Positions 9,647 to 18,464 of a DNA stretch of 64,000 nt are shown here, piece by piece (position 1 is the stretch's first letter; each line of letters starts with the position of its first letter). The stretch is from contig NZ_CP012678.1 of assembly GCF_001298525.1 (NCBI RefSeq), positions 2,356,001 to 2,420,000 of the forward strand, read 5' to 3'. The position numbers and the translations under genes are program-made. The notes beneath the pieces were generated by a model, which saw only the letters and a program-made list of their open reading frames with translations, did not search any database and was not told where the DNA came from. Origin of the DNA: Psychrobacter urativorans. Lineage in GTDB: Bacteria; Pseudomonadota; Gammaproteobacteria; Pseudomonadales; Moraxellaceae.

Positions 9647-10978
9647 TTATAATAGAATTGACGAGGCAGGACTCACCACCAACACATTATCTAACTCTGC
9701 CCACATGGCATCAACGCTATCCGCAGGGGTTTCCACACACAGGACAATCAAATCCCAGTCGCTAGGCTCGACGTTATAAACAAAGTTGGTCATGCCTAGA
9801 CCATAATTATCGGTAAAGCTCAGCATGTTATGAATCGCGCCACCAAGCGCAATCGGTGAACGGGTTAACGCACTAAATTTAACAGTGCTGTTAATGCTAT
9901 CTATATTCGTGTTTTGCTCTAGCCATTCGGCTAATAAAAACGGCAACCAAACAAACTCATTACTGCCCAATACCAAGATTCTTTTTGGCAACTGCTCTTT
10001 ATCAACTGCTGCTTGTCGACTAAAACGTGTAAAGGCAGTTTGGAAGCTCGCGAGATAATTATCAAAACCATTTGTGCTATCAAGGGTTGGAAAACGTCCC
10101 CAATGACCCGTAGATAAAATAGGCTGCGAACCTGCCGCTGTGGTATCAACTGATGGCATAATAATTGGCTCAGGATTGGGTGCATCCGTCCACTGCCAAG
10201 CGCCAGATAGTAAATGGTGGCGATGAAAGTCGATATCTGGTAAGTGCTCAGATAAAGCGTCATCCATGCCTGCCTGACCTAATGACCAATCGACCAACGT
10301 CGTTAGATGAACGTGCTCTAATTGCGTCAATCCTGCATCACGTAAGGCGCTAACCACATTGATACAAGTGTTACCGGTTGAGGCTTCATCATCGACCATA
10401 ATTAGCGTTTTACTGGCGAGTAATTGCGCTTGGGTAACGCTATCGGCACTTTGATATATCAGATGTTGGCTGGCATGACTGTGGTCTTCGCTAAAAGTGG
10501 TGAGCAAAGTGTTTTTATTGTCCTCATCGTGCTGCGCGTGACGAGTAGAATTTAGTAATATCGCTTGTGGATAGCGAGTTTGCAAGGCTTGATGGACACC
10601 AGCCGACAGACCAACCGCAGTTTCTGCCATACCAATCACTAAAATAGGCTCAGATAAATGATTGGGCACTAAATTTGCCAAATCAGTAAAAGCCTGACGC
10701 ATGGTAATGGGTGCAATAGGGATATGCCGACCGAGCACTTTTGATACAAATAAAAATGCCCGTTTTGGATTGATACGTTGTGCAAAATCTAACAAGTCTG
10801 CTAATTGATAAGGTTGGACGTCGGTATCTAGGTTGTGCTTGTCATTGACGCGTTTGGTTGCTGCATTTATCTGATACGTTAGGGCAAGCGTACCACGAGG
10901 TAGGGTGATGGCGCATTGATGTAAATGATCAGCGGTAGCGTCATTGTAAGTCTCAGTCATCGTGTCGATGTATCCCAT
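9647..10978 (-). CDS. PRTase_2-TRSP phosphoribosyltransferase of the Ter biosynthetic set
   Basis: The N-terminal half is a phosphoribosyltransferase domain with the PRPP motif IMVDDEASTGNT and a preceding hood region (VIGMAETAVGLSAGVH). The C-terminal part matches the TRSP domain, named for a Thr-Arg-Ser-Pro motif seen literally in SALTRSPIA, followed by GLGMTNFVYNV. In Ter clusters this protein and the PRTase_1 partner are predicted to build a nucleoside-like metabolite. It is the first gene of the minus-strand operon, 30 nt before the HAD gene. Start: ATG 10978 or ATG 10960 (MTETYND); neither has a strong Shine-Dalgarno. Confidence 0.85.
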   Translation of the reverse strand: MGYIDTMTETYNDATADHLHQCAITLPRGTLALTYQINAATKRVNDKHNLDTDVQPYQLADLLDFAQRINPKRAFLFVSKVLGRHIPIAPITMRQAFTDLANLVPNHLSEPILVIGMAETAVGLSAGVHQALQTRYPQAILLNSTRHAQHDEDNKNTLLTTFSEDHSHASQHLIYQSADSVTQAQLLASKTLIMVDDEASTGNTCINVVSALRDAGLTQLEHVHLTTLVDWSLGQAGMDDALSEHLPDIDFHRHHLLSGAWQWTDAPNPEPIIMPSVDTTAAGSQPILSTGHWGRFPTLDSTNGFDNYLASFQTAFTRFSRQAAVDKEQLPKRILVLGSNEFVWLPFLLAEWLEQNTNIDSINSTVKFSALTRSPIALGGAIHNMLSFTDNYGLGMTNFVYNVEPSDWDLIVLCVETPADSVDAMWAELDNVLVVSPASSILL

Positions 10979-11308
10979 GTTTAAATTTTTTTGTATATTA
11001 CTATTAATTGCCGCGATTTTATCACAACCACAACCGTGACGTTTTACTGTTATTGCACTTACTTTGATGAATTAAAATATCTTCTTATGCTTTGTTTTAC
11101 TTATCCCAAACCAAGTTTATTAGTAGGTATATGAATGGCTATTATGGTAAAGTTATCTACCATTAGTGGCGGTTTTTTAGCTTCAATGGTCTCGTCTCAA
11201 AATAAGTAGTGCGAGAAAAAAGCAGTTCCAAAAAAACAGTATCAAACCAAAAGCCACACTCACCCAAAAGCGATATAACAATAAATATTAAATAGGACTT
11301 ATCTGCGC
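10979..11308. promoter_or_regulatory. divergent intergenic region between PRTase_2 and triple RidA
   Basis: 330 nt with no gene; it must hold the promoters of both divergent units. A 6-bp inverted repeat ATGGTA-N8-TACCAT lies at 11144-11163. I see no convincing -35/-10 pair on either strand. A modest AGGAC at about 11294 could be the ribosome binding site of the RidA gene. Confidence 0.3.
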
Positions 11309-12574
11309 ATGACTACTATCATTGTAAAAGCATCCAGAAACACGGACAGTGCCCCAAAGAGCTTACTATCAACCCAAACGGTGGCGTTTTCTCATTATAA
11401 CCATCTCTCCAGTCAATTACCTATTGACCCAACAACAAACGAAGTCGTCGCAGGTGATATAAGCGCGCAGGCAACCCAGTGTCTAGACAATATCAAAGCC
11501 ATCGCCCATAGCATCGATCATGTCATGGATGATGTCGTCAAAATAACGATATTCCTAAAAAATATCGCTGATATTGCCGCTGTAGATGCAGTTTATGCTA
11601 ACTTTTTCCAAAGCTATCTGCCTACACGTACGGTGCTATCCGTAGCCGCGCTACCTATGGATAAGGCATTGATACAAATAGACGCTATCATTTCAAATGG
11701 TGAAGGTACGCATCCGCAAGCACCTTGTGAGCTGATAAAAGTAGCAAATAACACGGACAATGCCCCAAAAACATCCGTGTCAACGCAAACGGTCGCGTTT
11801 TCTCATTACAATAATATTTCAGCGCAATTGCCTATCGACCCTAACACCGGTAGCTTAGTGACTGGGTGCGTCAAAGAGCAGACCAGACAGTGCCTAAAAA
11901 ATATCAAGGCTATTTTAGAGAGTATCGATGTGCCTGTTGATGATATTGTCAAAGTAAATATCTATTTAACAGACCTTGCAAATACGGATGCTGTCAATGA
12001 AGTTTACACGACCTTTTTCCCAGATTCAGCGATTGCTAGAACGGTAGGCTATATGCCGGCACGAACTGTCAGTGCGGCGTCAGCGTTACCGATGGATGCG
12101 TTAGTACAGATTGATGTTGTGGTATCGCACGGCGATGGCACGCCTCCGCAAGCCGTTGAAGACAGACATGGCATCGTTATAAAAGCCAACAATACCACAA
12201 ACGCCCCAAAAAATTCGCTGTCAACGCAAACCGTTGCGTTTTCTCATTATAATAATATCTCAGCGCAATTGCCTATCAGTCCTGTATCAGGCGAGATAGT
12301 TGCAGGCGATATAACGGCACAAGCAACGCAGTGCTTAGACAATATCAAAGCGATAGTAGAGAGTATTAATCATGTCATGGACGATGTCGTTAAAGTAACG
12401 ATTCAACTTAAAAATATTGCTGATATTGCTGCGGTAAATAATATTTATGCGAGCTTCTTTAACAGTGATTTACCTGCCAGAACGGTCATTGGGGTGTCCG
12501 CTATTCCGATGGATGCTTTAATACAAATTGATGCGGTGCTTTCTAATGCTGAAGGTACGCCACCGGCATTGTAA
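11309..12574 (+). CDS. protein with three tandem RidA (YjgF/YER057c/UK114) domains
   Basis: Ordinary RidA proteins have about 130 aa and form homotrimers that hydrolyse reactive enamine/imine intermediates between subunits. This 421-aa chain holds three full copies, at about 1-140, 142-283 and 288-421, so one chain may equal one trimer. Each repeat has STQTVAFSHYN, a SQLPI or AQLPI strand, (M/V)DD(V/I)VK, and a (T/A)RTV segment carrying the catalytic-type Arg, then a LPMD/IPMD turn. The usual EIEA strand reads QID(A/V), with Asp for the last Glu. Repeats 1 and 3 are closest. Repeat 2 has an extra eight residues with a doubled ARTV. It sits inside the Ter island, convergent with the NYN gene. 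Confidence 0.85.
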   Translation: MTTIIVKASRNTDSAPKSLLSTQTVAFSHYNHLSSQLPIDPTTNEVVAGDISAQATQCLDNIKAIAHSIDHVMDDVVKITIFLKNIADIAAVDAVYANFFQSYLPTRTVLSVAALPMDKALIQIDAIISNGEGTHPQAPCELIKVANNTDNAPKTSVSTQTVAFSHYNNISAQLPIDPNTGSLVTGCVKEQTRQCLKNIKAILESIDVPVDDIVKVNIYLTDLANTDAVNEVYTTFFPDSAIARTVGYMPARTVSAASALPMDALVQIDVVVSHGDGTPPQAVEDRHGIVIKANNTTNAPKNSLSTQTVAFSHYNNISAQLPISPVSGEIVAGDITAQATQCLDNIKAIVESINHVMDDVVKVTIQLKNIADIAAVNNIYASFFNSDLPARTVIGVSAIPMDALIQIDAVLSNAEGTPPAL

Positions 12575-12664
12575 TGGTTGTTTAAGGACTTGAAGGCGAG
12601 CCACTTAATAAGACGATTAGATACTTTTTACTTTTCATGACAGATGTTTTTGAGTAGGATGATA

Positions 12665-12703
12665 AAAGGGTGCTAATAGCTGAAACTATTAGCGCCCTTT
12701 TTA
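12665..12703. terminator. rho-independent terminator after the triple RidA gene
   Basis: A 15-bp stem, AAAGGGTGCTAATAG against CTATTAGCGCCCTTT (one G-T pair), encloses CTGAAA and is followed by a T run. It lies between convergent genes. Confidence 0.9.
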
Positions 12704-12814
12704 TTGGCTTACTTTATCCTTAAATTCGCCGTGTCAGCTGCTGCATTCATGTTGGTTATAGGCATTAATTAGCGTTGTCGCTATGGCTATAATTTTTTGC
12801 TCAGTGACCACTAA

Positions 12815-13933
12815 TTATGATGTTTTTTGGCGCACATAAAGAGCGGAGTTTACCGTTTTTGTTTCAAACAAACTGATTTTTTTGATAATAGCGGGAAGTT
12901 TAGTGTAACCATAATATTGTGGGGTAAAATCGGGATAATGTGCCATCATGGCTTGGCGAACTGCGCCAAAGTTTACCCAGCGTCCGGCTTCCATTTTAGG
13001 GTTGTTATTAATAGCAGCACGTAGGCTGTTCAATAGTTTCGTATCACATTTTAGCCGCTGTTCATCCCATGCTTTGCTTGCTTGTTGCGGATTAGCTTTG
13101 GCAATTATGGTGGTCTTAGCCGCTTCTTTTATCTTAATAGACAAGCTCTTATTGACTTGGCGTACTTCATATACGTCTAACGCTATCATCAAATCCGAAA
13201 ACTTCTTATAGCCGTATTTCCCCCATTTTACATTTTGATGATGTTGGTTGATTTGACTGGCAATATAAGACAAATGTGACCAGCCTTTATCAGACTTTGG
13301 ATTTTCTGTTGTCAGTTTATTTAAGATACTAATCAAGTGTGTTTGGGTTTTTAATTGCTTGGTTGTCCAACGTTTGGACGTATCGGTGGTTGGTGGGATT
13401 GCGACTGGTATTTTAACTCGTTTGGGCGTTACTAAATTATTTTGAGCAGAGTTTTTTTTGGGTATTGCTACAGTTTTCTTTGGTATGGGCGGTAACGGTA
13501 ATAAGTCCTCAACATAATAAAAATTATCACAGGCTTGAAAAAAAGCCTTAACCGTAATTTTTTTACCAAAGCCAAAAACGTTTACATGATTTTTGCGGAT
13601 ACGCAGCGCCAAAGCAGTAAAATCACTATCACTAGAAATCAGACAAAAGCAGTCGTATTGGTTGCTATACAGCAAATCCATCGCGTCAATAACCATGCCA
13701 ATATCGGTCGTATTCTTACCGGTGACATAGGCAAATTGTTGTATGGGATTTAAGGTATGGGTTAGCAGTGCTTCTCGCCATCCTTGAATATGGGCGTTAC
13801 CCCAATCGCCATAGATATTTTTGCAAGTGATACATCCAAAGCTTTCTATTTTTTTTAAAATATCACCAATTGTATGAGCAGAAGTGTTATCAGCATCGAT
13901 AAGTACGGCGATGTTCTTGAACGTAGCTGTCAT
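12815..13933 (-). CDS. NYN-domain (PIN-like) protein with two LOTUS/OST-HTH domains
   Basis: Residues about 1-165 form a NYN/LabA-like nuclease fold: VLIDADNTS near the start, TDIGMVIDAMDLL and LISSDSDFT supply the conserved acidic residues for metal binding. A Lys/Pro-rich linker follows. Two LOTUS (OST-HTH) winged-helix domains come next, each with a G(Y)xKF/L-type core (YGYKKFSDLM and YGYTKLPAII). LOTUS domains bind RNA or protein partners, so this is a likely RNA-directed ribonuclease or RNA-binding factor. The start is ATG 13933, with AAGGAG just upstream; the frame extends to 13975. It follows the ATP-grasp stop by 28 nt and is probably cotranscribed. Such proteins are known near Ter-type systems, but the target here is unknown. 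Confidence 0.85.
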   Translation of the reverse strand: MTATFKNIAVLIDADNTSAHTIGDILKKIESFGCITCKNIYGDWGNAHIQGWREALLTHTLNPIQQFAYVTGKNTTDIGMVIDAMDLLYSNQYDCFCLISSDSDFTALALRIRKNHVNVFGFGKKITVKAFFQACDNFYYVEDLLPLPPIPKKTVAIPKKNSAQNNLVTPKRVKIPVAIPPTTDTSKRWTTKQLKTQTHLISILNKLTTENPKSDKGWSHLSYIASQINQHHQNVKWGKYGYKKFSDLMIALDVYEVRQVNKSLSIKIKEAAKTTIIAKANPQQASKAWDEQRLKCDTKLLNSLRAAINNNPKMEAGRWVNFGAVRQAMMAHYPDFTPQYYGYTKLPAIIKKISLFETKTVNSALYVRQKTS

Positions 13934-13961
13934 GACACTCCTTAGTGCTTTGTTTAACCTA

Positions 13962-15119
13962 TTAAAGCTTGGCACTCATCATGATAGAACGCACCTGACA
14001 GGGCGTAATTTGTTTAATAATATTTTCTAGTTTTGGCTTAGCCGTCAACCCTAGCCAATAAGCAAAGCCGACTTGCGTTAAGTCGACACCGCTATGAGTG
14101 GTATAACCAATGCCACCAGAGGGACGACTATTGATTTCAAGCACACGGTGATTGCCATCATCGTCAGCTTTGGTCTGTACGCTGACAATGCCATCACAGC
14201 CAAACGCTTTAATTAAGGGAATAACCACTGCCATAACCGATTCGTCATAGCCGATATGTTGAATTTTACCCGTTTTATGGCGGGTGATGGCGGCTAACAC
14301 GTCACCATATTCACACACTACGTCGATAGAATATTCCTGCCCCGATAAATACGGCATTAATAGCATCGGAACGGGCTGCTCCTGCATCATTTGGCTGTTG
14401 CTATAAGCATTAATAAACTGCGTGGTGCTTATTTTTTTATCTTCTGTGAAGTATAAATGCTCAAAGCTATCATAGCGCTCATCTGTATCTTTACCAGTAT
14501 CCAATCGCCAAAACCCTTGCGCAAAAATGCCAGTCACCGGCTTCACGCATAGTGGCTGATGGTCATGTTCAGCAAGTAAGGCAGTTAGCTCGGCGGTATT
14601 ATCAAAACGCCAGCTTTGGGCGACTGGAATATTATGCGCGTGACAGTGCTGCATAAACGCAAATTTATCATCAATACTTTCTAAGGCGGACACGCTAGTA
14701 GCGCCAGTTAATAAGCGAATACCGGCGGCAGAAAATGCCTCACGATGGGCTTCATAGTCGCGACTGTTACGACCTGTGAGCAAGACTTTAACGTTATTTT
14801 GCTTGGCATTTTCTAATACAAATTGCCAGCGCGGCATAACTGCTTCAAGGTACTGTTCAAGGATAGGCTCATCTTCATCATCAACGATATCATTATTAGC
14901 CATAGTATTGGCTGGCTCATAATACACGTTATCCGCAAACTCAAAAATTTCTGGACGCTCTTGGCGATGTGAGGCAATAACGTTAAAAGGAGTGGGAAAT
15001 TGTGCTTTTAATAATTGTAGGCTTTTGAGCATATCGCGCTGGCTAGATTGACCTTCAGCCAACCATGCTGCCACGTCAACTTGAAGGTTGCTATGAGTAT
15101 TGTTATCGTTATTCATCAT
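13962..15119 (-). CDS. ATP-grasp ligase of the Ter biosynthetic set
   Basis: The protein has 385 aa: a Rossmann-like pre-ATP-grasp region (about 45-150), then ATP-grasp subdomains with LCVKPVTGIFAQGF (ATP-binding Lys), MPYLSGQEYSIDVV, and the metal-binding core VLEINSRPSGGIG near the C-terminus. ATP-grasp enzymes join a carboxylate to an amine or thiol through an acyl phosphate. In Ter clusters one accompanies the phosphoribosyltransferases, HAD and CitE-like enzymes and is thought to add an amino-acid-like group. It is the first gene of a two-gene minus-strand unit with the NYN-LOTUS gene, divergent from terA. Tandem ATGs lie at 15119 and 15116, with GAGAG upstream. Confidence 0.87.
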   Translation of the reverse strand: MMNNDNNTHSNLQVDVAAWLAEGQSSQRDMLKSLQLLKAQFPTPFNVIASHRQERPEIFEFADNVYYEPANTMANNDIVDDEDEPILEQYLEAVMPRWQFVLENAKQNNVKVLLTGRNSRDYEAHREAFSAAGIRLLTGATSVSALESIDDKFAFMQHCHAHNIPVAQSWRFDNTAELTALLAEHDHQPLCVKPVTGIFAQGFWRLDTGKDTDERYDSFEHLYFTEDKKISTTQFINAYSNSQMMQEQPVPMLLMPYLSGQEYSIDVVCEYGDVLAAITRHKTGKIQHIGYDESVMAVVIPLIKAFGCDGIVSVQTKADDDGNHRVLEINSRPSGGIGYTTHSGVDLTQVGFAYWLGLTAKPKLENIIKQITPCQVRSIMMSAKL

Positions 15120-15263
15120 TCTCTCAGTACCTACGTTATTTATTTTATTATTTACTGTTTTATATCACCGCCATTATATACAAATGCAGCCGGATATAAA
15201 TGCTTAACGATAACTTGCATACCGGTTCGCTGCAATTATTTTGCTAGATGAGCTCGTTAAGCA

Positions 15264-15286
15264 ATAGTAGACATTCGTGCTACTAT
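15264..15286. promoter_or_regulatory. perfect 7-bp inverted repeat, candidate operator between ATP-grasp and terA
   Basis: ATAGTAG (15264-15270) and CTACTAT (15280-15286) are perfect inverted arms around a 9-nt spacer. It lies 47 nt before the terA ATG in a 214-nt divergent intergenic region. The right arm overlaps a possible -10 (TACTAT). A regulator binding here could control both directions. Role is inference. Confidence 0.4.
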
Positions 15287-15333
15287 ACGCTGTGCACCAC
15301 GATAAAAAATAATATGAATGATAAGGATAAACT

Positions 15334-16575
15334 ATGAGCCAAACCTTGATTGCCGGAGCCAATGCACCTTTACCGAATGACAATATTAGCATTCGTATTA
15401 TGAGTCAGAACGCTATTGACTGTGCCGCCTATCGTTTGACTACCGATGGACGGGTGCGCGGTGATGGTGATATGATTTTTTATGGTCAGACCCGCAGCGA
15501 TGATGGCAATGTCAGCTTTCGCGGTCATGATAGCGATGGTTTTTTTGATATCAATCTACCTGCACAGCCTGTGAATATTGATAAAATTGCGCTCGCATTT
15601 TCAAGCGATCAACCCCTTGCGCAGATTGGCGATGTTGACATTCAAGTCATGCGAGGCAATCAAGTGTTACTCAGTTGTCAGCTCAGTGCGACAGGGCGCA
15701 GTGAAAAAGCCATTATTTTAGCAGAATGCTATCGTCGGCAGGGCAGTTGGAAGTTTCGCTTTATTGCCCAAGGTTTTGATGGCGGACTGAAACCGTTATC
15801 CGAACATTTTGGCGTTGAGATTGCCGATGATGTACCCACACAGGCTAATCCCGTTGCCGCTATCAATACCCAAAAACCTATCAATACTCAAAAAGCAGGC
15901 AGTCCACCACCGATTCCCACAGCTAACACAAAAGCTTCTTCAGTTAATTTAAGCAAAATTACCTTAACTAAAAATCAATCCAGTATTAATCTTAAAAAGC
16001 GTGATGACTTCGGCAAAATATCGGTCAACCTCAATTGGAACCAAAAGCCAAATATCGACAAACAAGCGCCCAAAAAAGGCTTGTTATCTGATTTATTTAA
16101 ATCGCATAGTGCTGGCGGCATTGATTTAGATGTAGGGGCGATGATTCATCTTAAAACTGGTGAGAAAACACTGATTCAAGCATTGGGTAATCGCTTTGGC
16201 AGCTTATCATCAGCGCCTTACGTGTATTTGCGCGCCGATGATAGAACGGGGCAGACCAGTGGCGGAGAATGGCTCGATATTAATGGTCAACAATGGGCGC
16301 AAATTGAGGAAATATTTATCTTTGCTTTCATCTATGAAGGCGCACCGAATTGGGCGCAAACCGATGGTGTGGTCACCATTCATGTCCCTGAGCAGCCACC
16401 GATTGAGACACGCTTAACTGAAGGCGCAGGCAATTTACCTATGTGTGCAATTGCGCGCTTAGTCAATCAAAATGGCAGCATCAATGTTGAACGTATTAAT
16501 GAATATTTTAAAGGTCATCAAGAAATGGACAAAGCCTTTAACTGGGGCTTTAGCTGGAAGCGGGGTAGTAAATAG
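15334..16575 (+). CDS. terA: TerA-like protein with two TerD-family domains
   Basis: TerA proteins are calcium-binding TerD-fold proteins of the tellurite/stress resistance system, thought to act at the inner membrane with TerC-like partners. Length is 413 aa, in the TerA range. Domain 1 (about 1-165) has GRVRGDGDMIFYGQ, RSDDGNVSF and GSWKFRFIAQGFDGG. A Pro/Lys/Thr-rich linker follows. Domain 2 (about 215-413) has GGIDLDVGAMI and ADDRTGQTSGGEW, which are variants of the calcium-binding loops. The insert KKGLLSDLF in domain 2 resembles KKGLLGKLF in TerZ of this cluster. AAGGAT precedes ATG 15334. It is divergent from the ATP-grasp gene and is followed by the LytS-type kinase after 128 nt. Confidence 0.88.
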   Translation: MSQTLIAGANAPLPNDNISIRIMSQNAIDCAAYRLTTDGRVRGDGDMIFYGQTRSDDGNVSFRGHDSDGFFDINLPAQPVNIDKIALAFSSDQPLAQIGDVDIQVMRGNQVLLSCQLSATGRSEKAIILAECYRRQGSWKFRFIAQGFDGGLKPLSEHFGVEIADDVPTQANPVAAINTQKPINTQKAGSPPPIPTANTKASSVNLSKITLTKNQSSINLKKRDDFGKISVNLNWNQKPNIDKQAPKKGLLSDLFKSHSAGGIDLDVGAMIHLKTGEKTLIQALGNRFGSLSSAPYVYLRADDRTGQTSGGEWLDINGQQWAQIEEIFIFAFIYEGAPNWAQTDGVVTIHVPEQPPIETRLTEGAGNLPMCAIARLVNQNGSINVERINEYFKGHQEMDKAFNWGFSWKRGSK

Positions 16576-16703
16576 GTATTTTATTCTAAATTAGTAGGTC
16601 TGATAAACCCATTGCAATTTAGTGAAGGGCTTGATAGTAATTATTAGTTTGGTTACTACCTATAAGATAATATCTATATTCATTACAACAATGAGATGTC
16701 TTA

Positions 16704-18452
16704 ATGTGGGAATTGATCACACAAATGTTGTCAAGGATGACACTGATTATAACCATTGCTTTTCTAATCACACGCTTATCTATCTTTAGAAAAATGATTT
16801 ACTATCGGGTCGGTATTGGCGATTTATGTATTTTAATCATCATTTTTGGCATGTTTGGGGTTATTGGCAATTATACAGCGCTTGTTGTAGAGCCTGAGAA
16901 CCAAAGGATTGTCTCAAGCCTATGGAATCCTACGCTTAATTCGCATAATGCTGTAGCAGATACCCGCAATATTGGTATTATCATTGGCGGCTTTTTTGCA
17001 GGTCCAATCGTTGGTATCGGTGCTTCCGTGATTGCAGGCGGGCACCGCTTATTGATGGGTGGCTTTATTAGCGACTCTATTTTTTGGATATCTATCTTAG
17101 GAGGCGCGCTTGCAGGCTGGTTTGGCTACAAGCGTCGGGGTATGAGTCTCATTAGACCCAAGCATATGTTTTTTATCAGTATCATTATTTTAACCATTCA
17201 GATTATAGCTGTTCCCATCTTAACTACTGATCATATGCGCGCGCTCAAATTAATCAGTTTTACAGGTGTTCCAATCATTGTTATTAATAGTATTGGTATC
17301 TGGATATGTGCGATGATATTTTACAATACGGTGCAAGAAGAGGAAAGAACGAGAGCAAATCAGACGGTAAAAACCTTTTCAATTGCTGATCGCACTTTCT
17401 CTTTATTTCGCGCAGGATTGGATGAAAATTCTGCCAAAGAAAGTATAAAAATAATTAAACAGTTAACAGGTGTGGAGCATGTTGCGATAACCAGAGGGTT
17501 ACGCGAACTTGCGTACACAGGAACAGCTGCGGATCAAAACAGAAAAAGTGAGCAAGATTTAATCCTGCGTAAAAAAGTGTTAGAAACGGGAAAATCTGTA
17601 CTAAGTGAATCAAAATCAAAGTGGGTATTTTCAAATAAAGCTAAAAGCCGCGCAGCGGTAGTACTGCCATTTTATGTTCAGGATAAAACAATTGGCACCA
17701 TTACCTTTTATTATGGCAGTTCGATACACATTACTGCTGTTGAAAGAGAGCTGATTGAAGGGTTAGGAAAGCTCTTTTCAAGTCAACTAGAGATTGGCGA
17801 GATTGAGCGACACAATAAGTTATTACAAAATGCGAGAATAGAAGCACTACAATCGCAAATTCAACCTCACTTTTTATTTAATGCGCTCAATACCATTGTC
17901 GCTTTATGTAGAATTGATCCCATGCTCGCTCGAGATTTATTACTACACTTATCGACATATCTACGCAACAACTTATCAGGCATTGGCGATTTTTTAGTAT
18001 CGGTTGATAAAGAGATGGAAAATGTACAAGCTTATTTAGCCATTGAACAAGCTCGTTTTCCCAATAAATTTGATGTGCAAATAGCAATAGATAGTGATGC
18101 AACAGATCTACTTATCCCACCATTTATTATCCAACCCTTAGTTGAAAATGCCATCAAGCATGGCGAATTTAAAAAGGCAAAAATAAAAGGCATCGTTTCT
18201 ATTGAAATTAGAGTTGGTACTGATAATCTAATTACTATTAAAGTGAAGGATAATGGTGTTGGCATAGAGTTAAATCGCAGGGTAGATTTGGGTGAACGTG
18301 TGGTCAAGTCTTCAAAGGATGGCAGTGGCACGGCACTATTTAATATAAAAGAACGGCTTACCGCATTATATAGTCAAGATGCTAGGTTCGCTATCAGTAG
18401 TCATCCTGGTAAGGGAACGTGTGTTTCTATTAGCTTGCCAGCTAAAACTTAG
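16704..18452 (+). CDS. LytS/BtsS/YpdA-type sensor histidine kinase
   Basis: The membrane sensor is of the 5TM-5TMR_LYT type: several hydrophobic helices in residues 1-210, including GGFFAGPIVGIGASVIAGGHR, the family signature. A GAF-like domain follows (about 225-365), and a His_kinase (LytS) module with QPHFLFNALNT, placing the phosphorylated His at about 389. The HATPase_c domain has PPFIIQPLVENAIKHG, DNGVG and GTALFNIKERL. Known members sense small metabolites (pyruvate for BtsS and YpdA) or cell-wall state. It is encoded 12 nt before its LytTR regulator and faces a carboxylate-type transporter, the arrangement seen for metabolite-sensing pairs. The ATG at 16704 has only a weak GAG upstream. 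Confidence 0.92.
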   Translation: MWELITQMLSRMTLIITIAFLITRLSIFRKMIYYRVGIGDLCILIIIFGMFGVIGNYTALVVEPENQRIVSSLWNPTLNSHNAVADTRNIGIIIGGFFAGPIVGIGASVIAGGHRLLMGGFISDSIFWISILGGALAGWFGYKRRGMSLIRPKHMFFISIIILTIQIIAVPILTTDHMRALKLISFTGVPIIVINSIGIWICAMIFYNTVQEEERTRANQTVKTFSIADRTFSLFRAGLDENSAKESIKIIKQLTGVEHVAITRGLRELAYTGTAADQNRKSEQDLILRKKVLETGKSVLSESKSKWVFSNKAKSRAAVVLPFYVQDKTIGTITFYYGSSIHITAVERELIEGLGKLFSSQLEIGEIERHNKLLQNARIEALQSQIQPHFLFNALNTIVALCRIDPMLARDLLLHLSTYLRNNLSGIGDFLVSVDKEMENVQAYLAIEQARFPNKFDVQIAIDSDATDLLIPPFIIQPLVENAIKHGEFKKAKIKGIVSIEIRVGTDNLITIKVKDNGVGIELNRRVDLGERVVKSSKDGSGTALFNIKERLTALYSQDARFAISSHPGKGTCVSISLPAKT

Positions 18453-18464
18453 GGAAAAGTGCTG

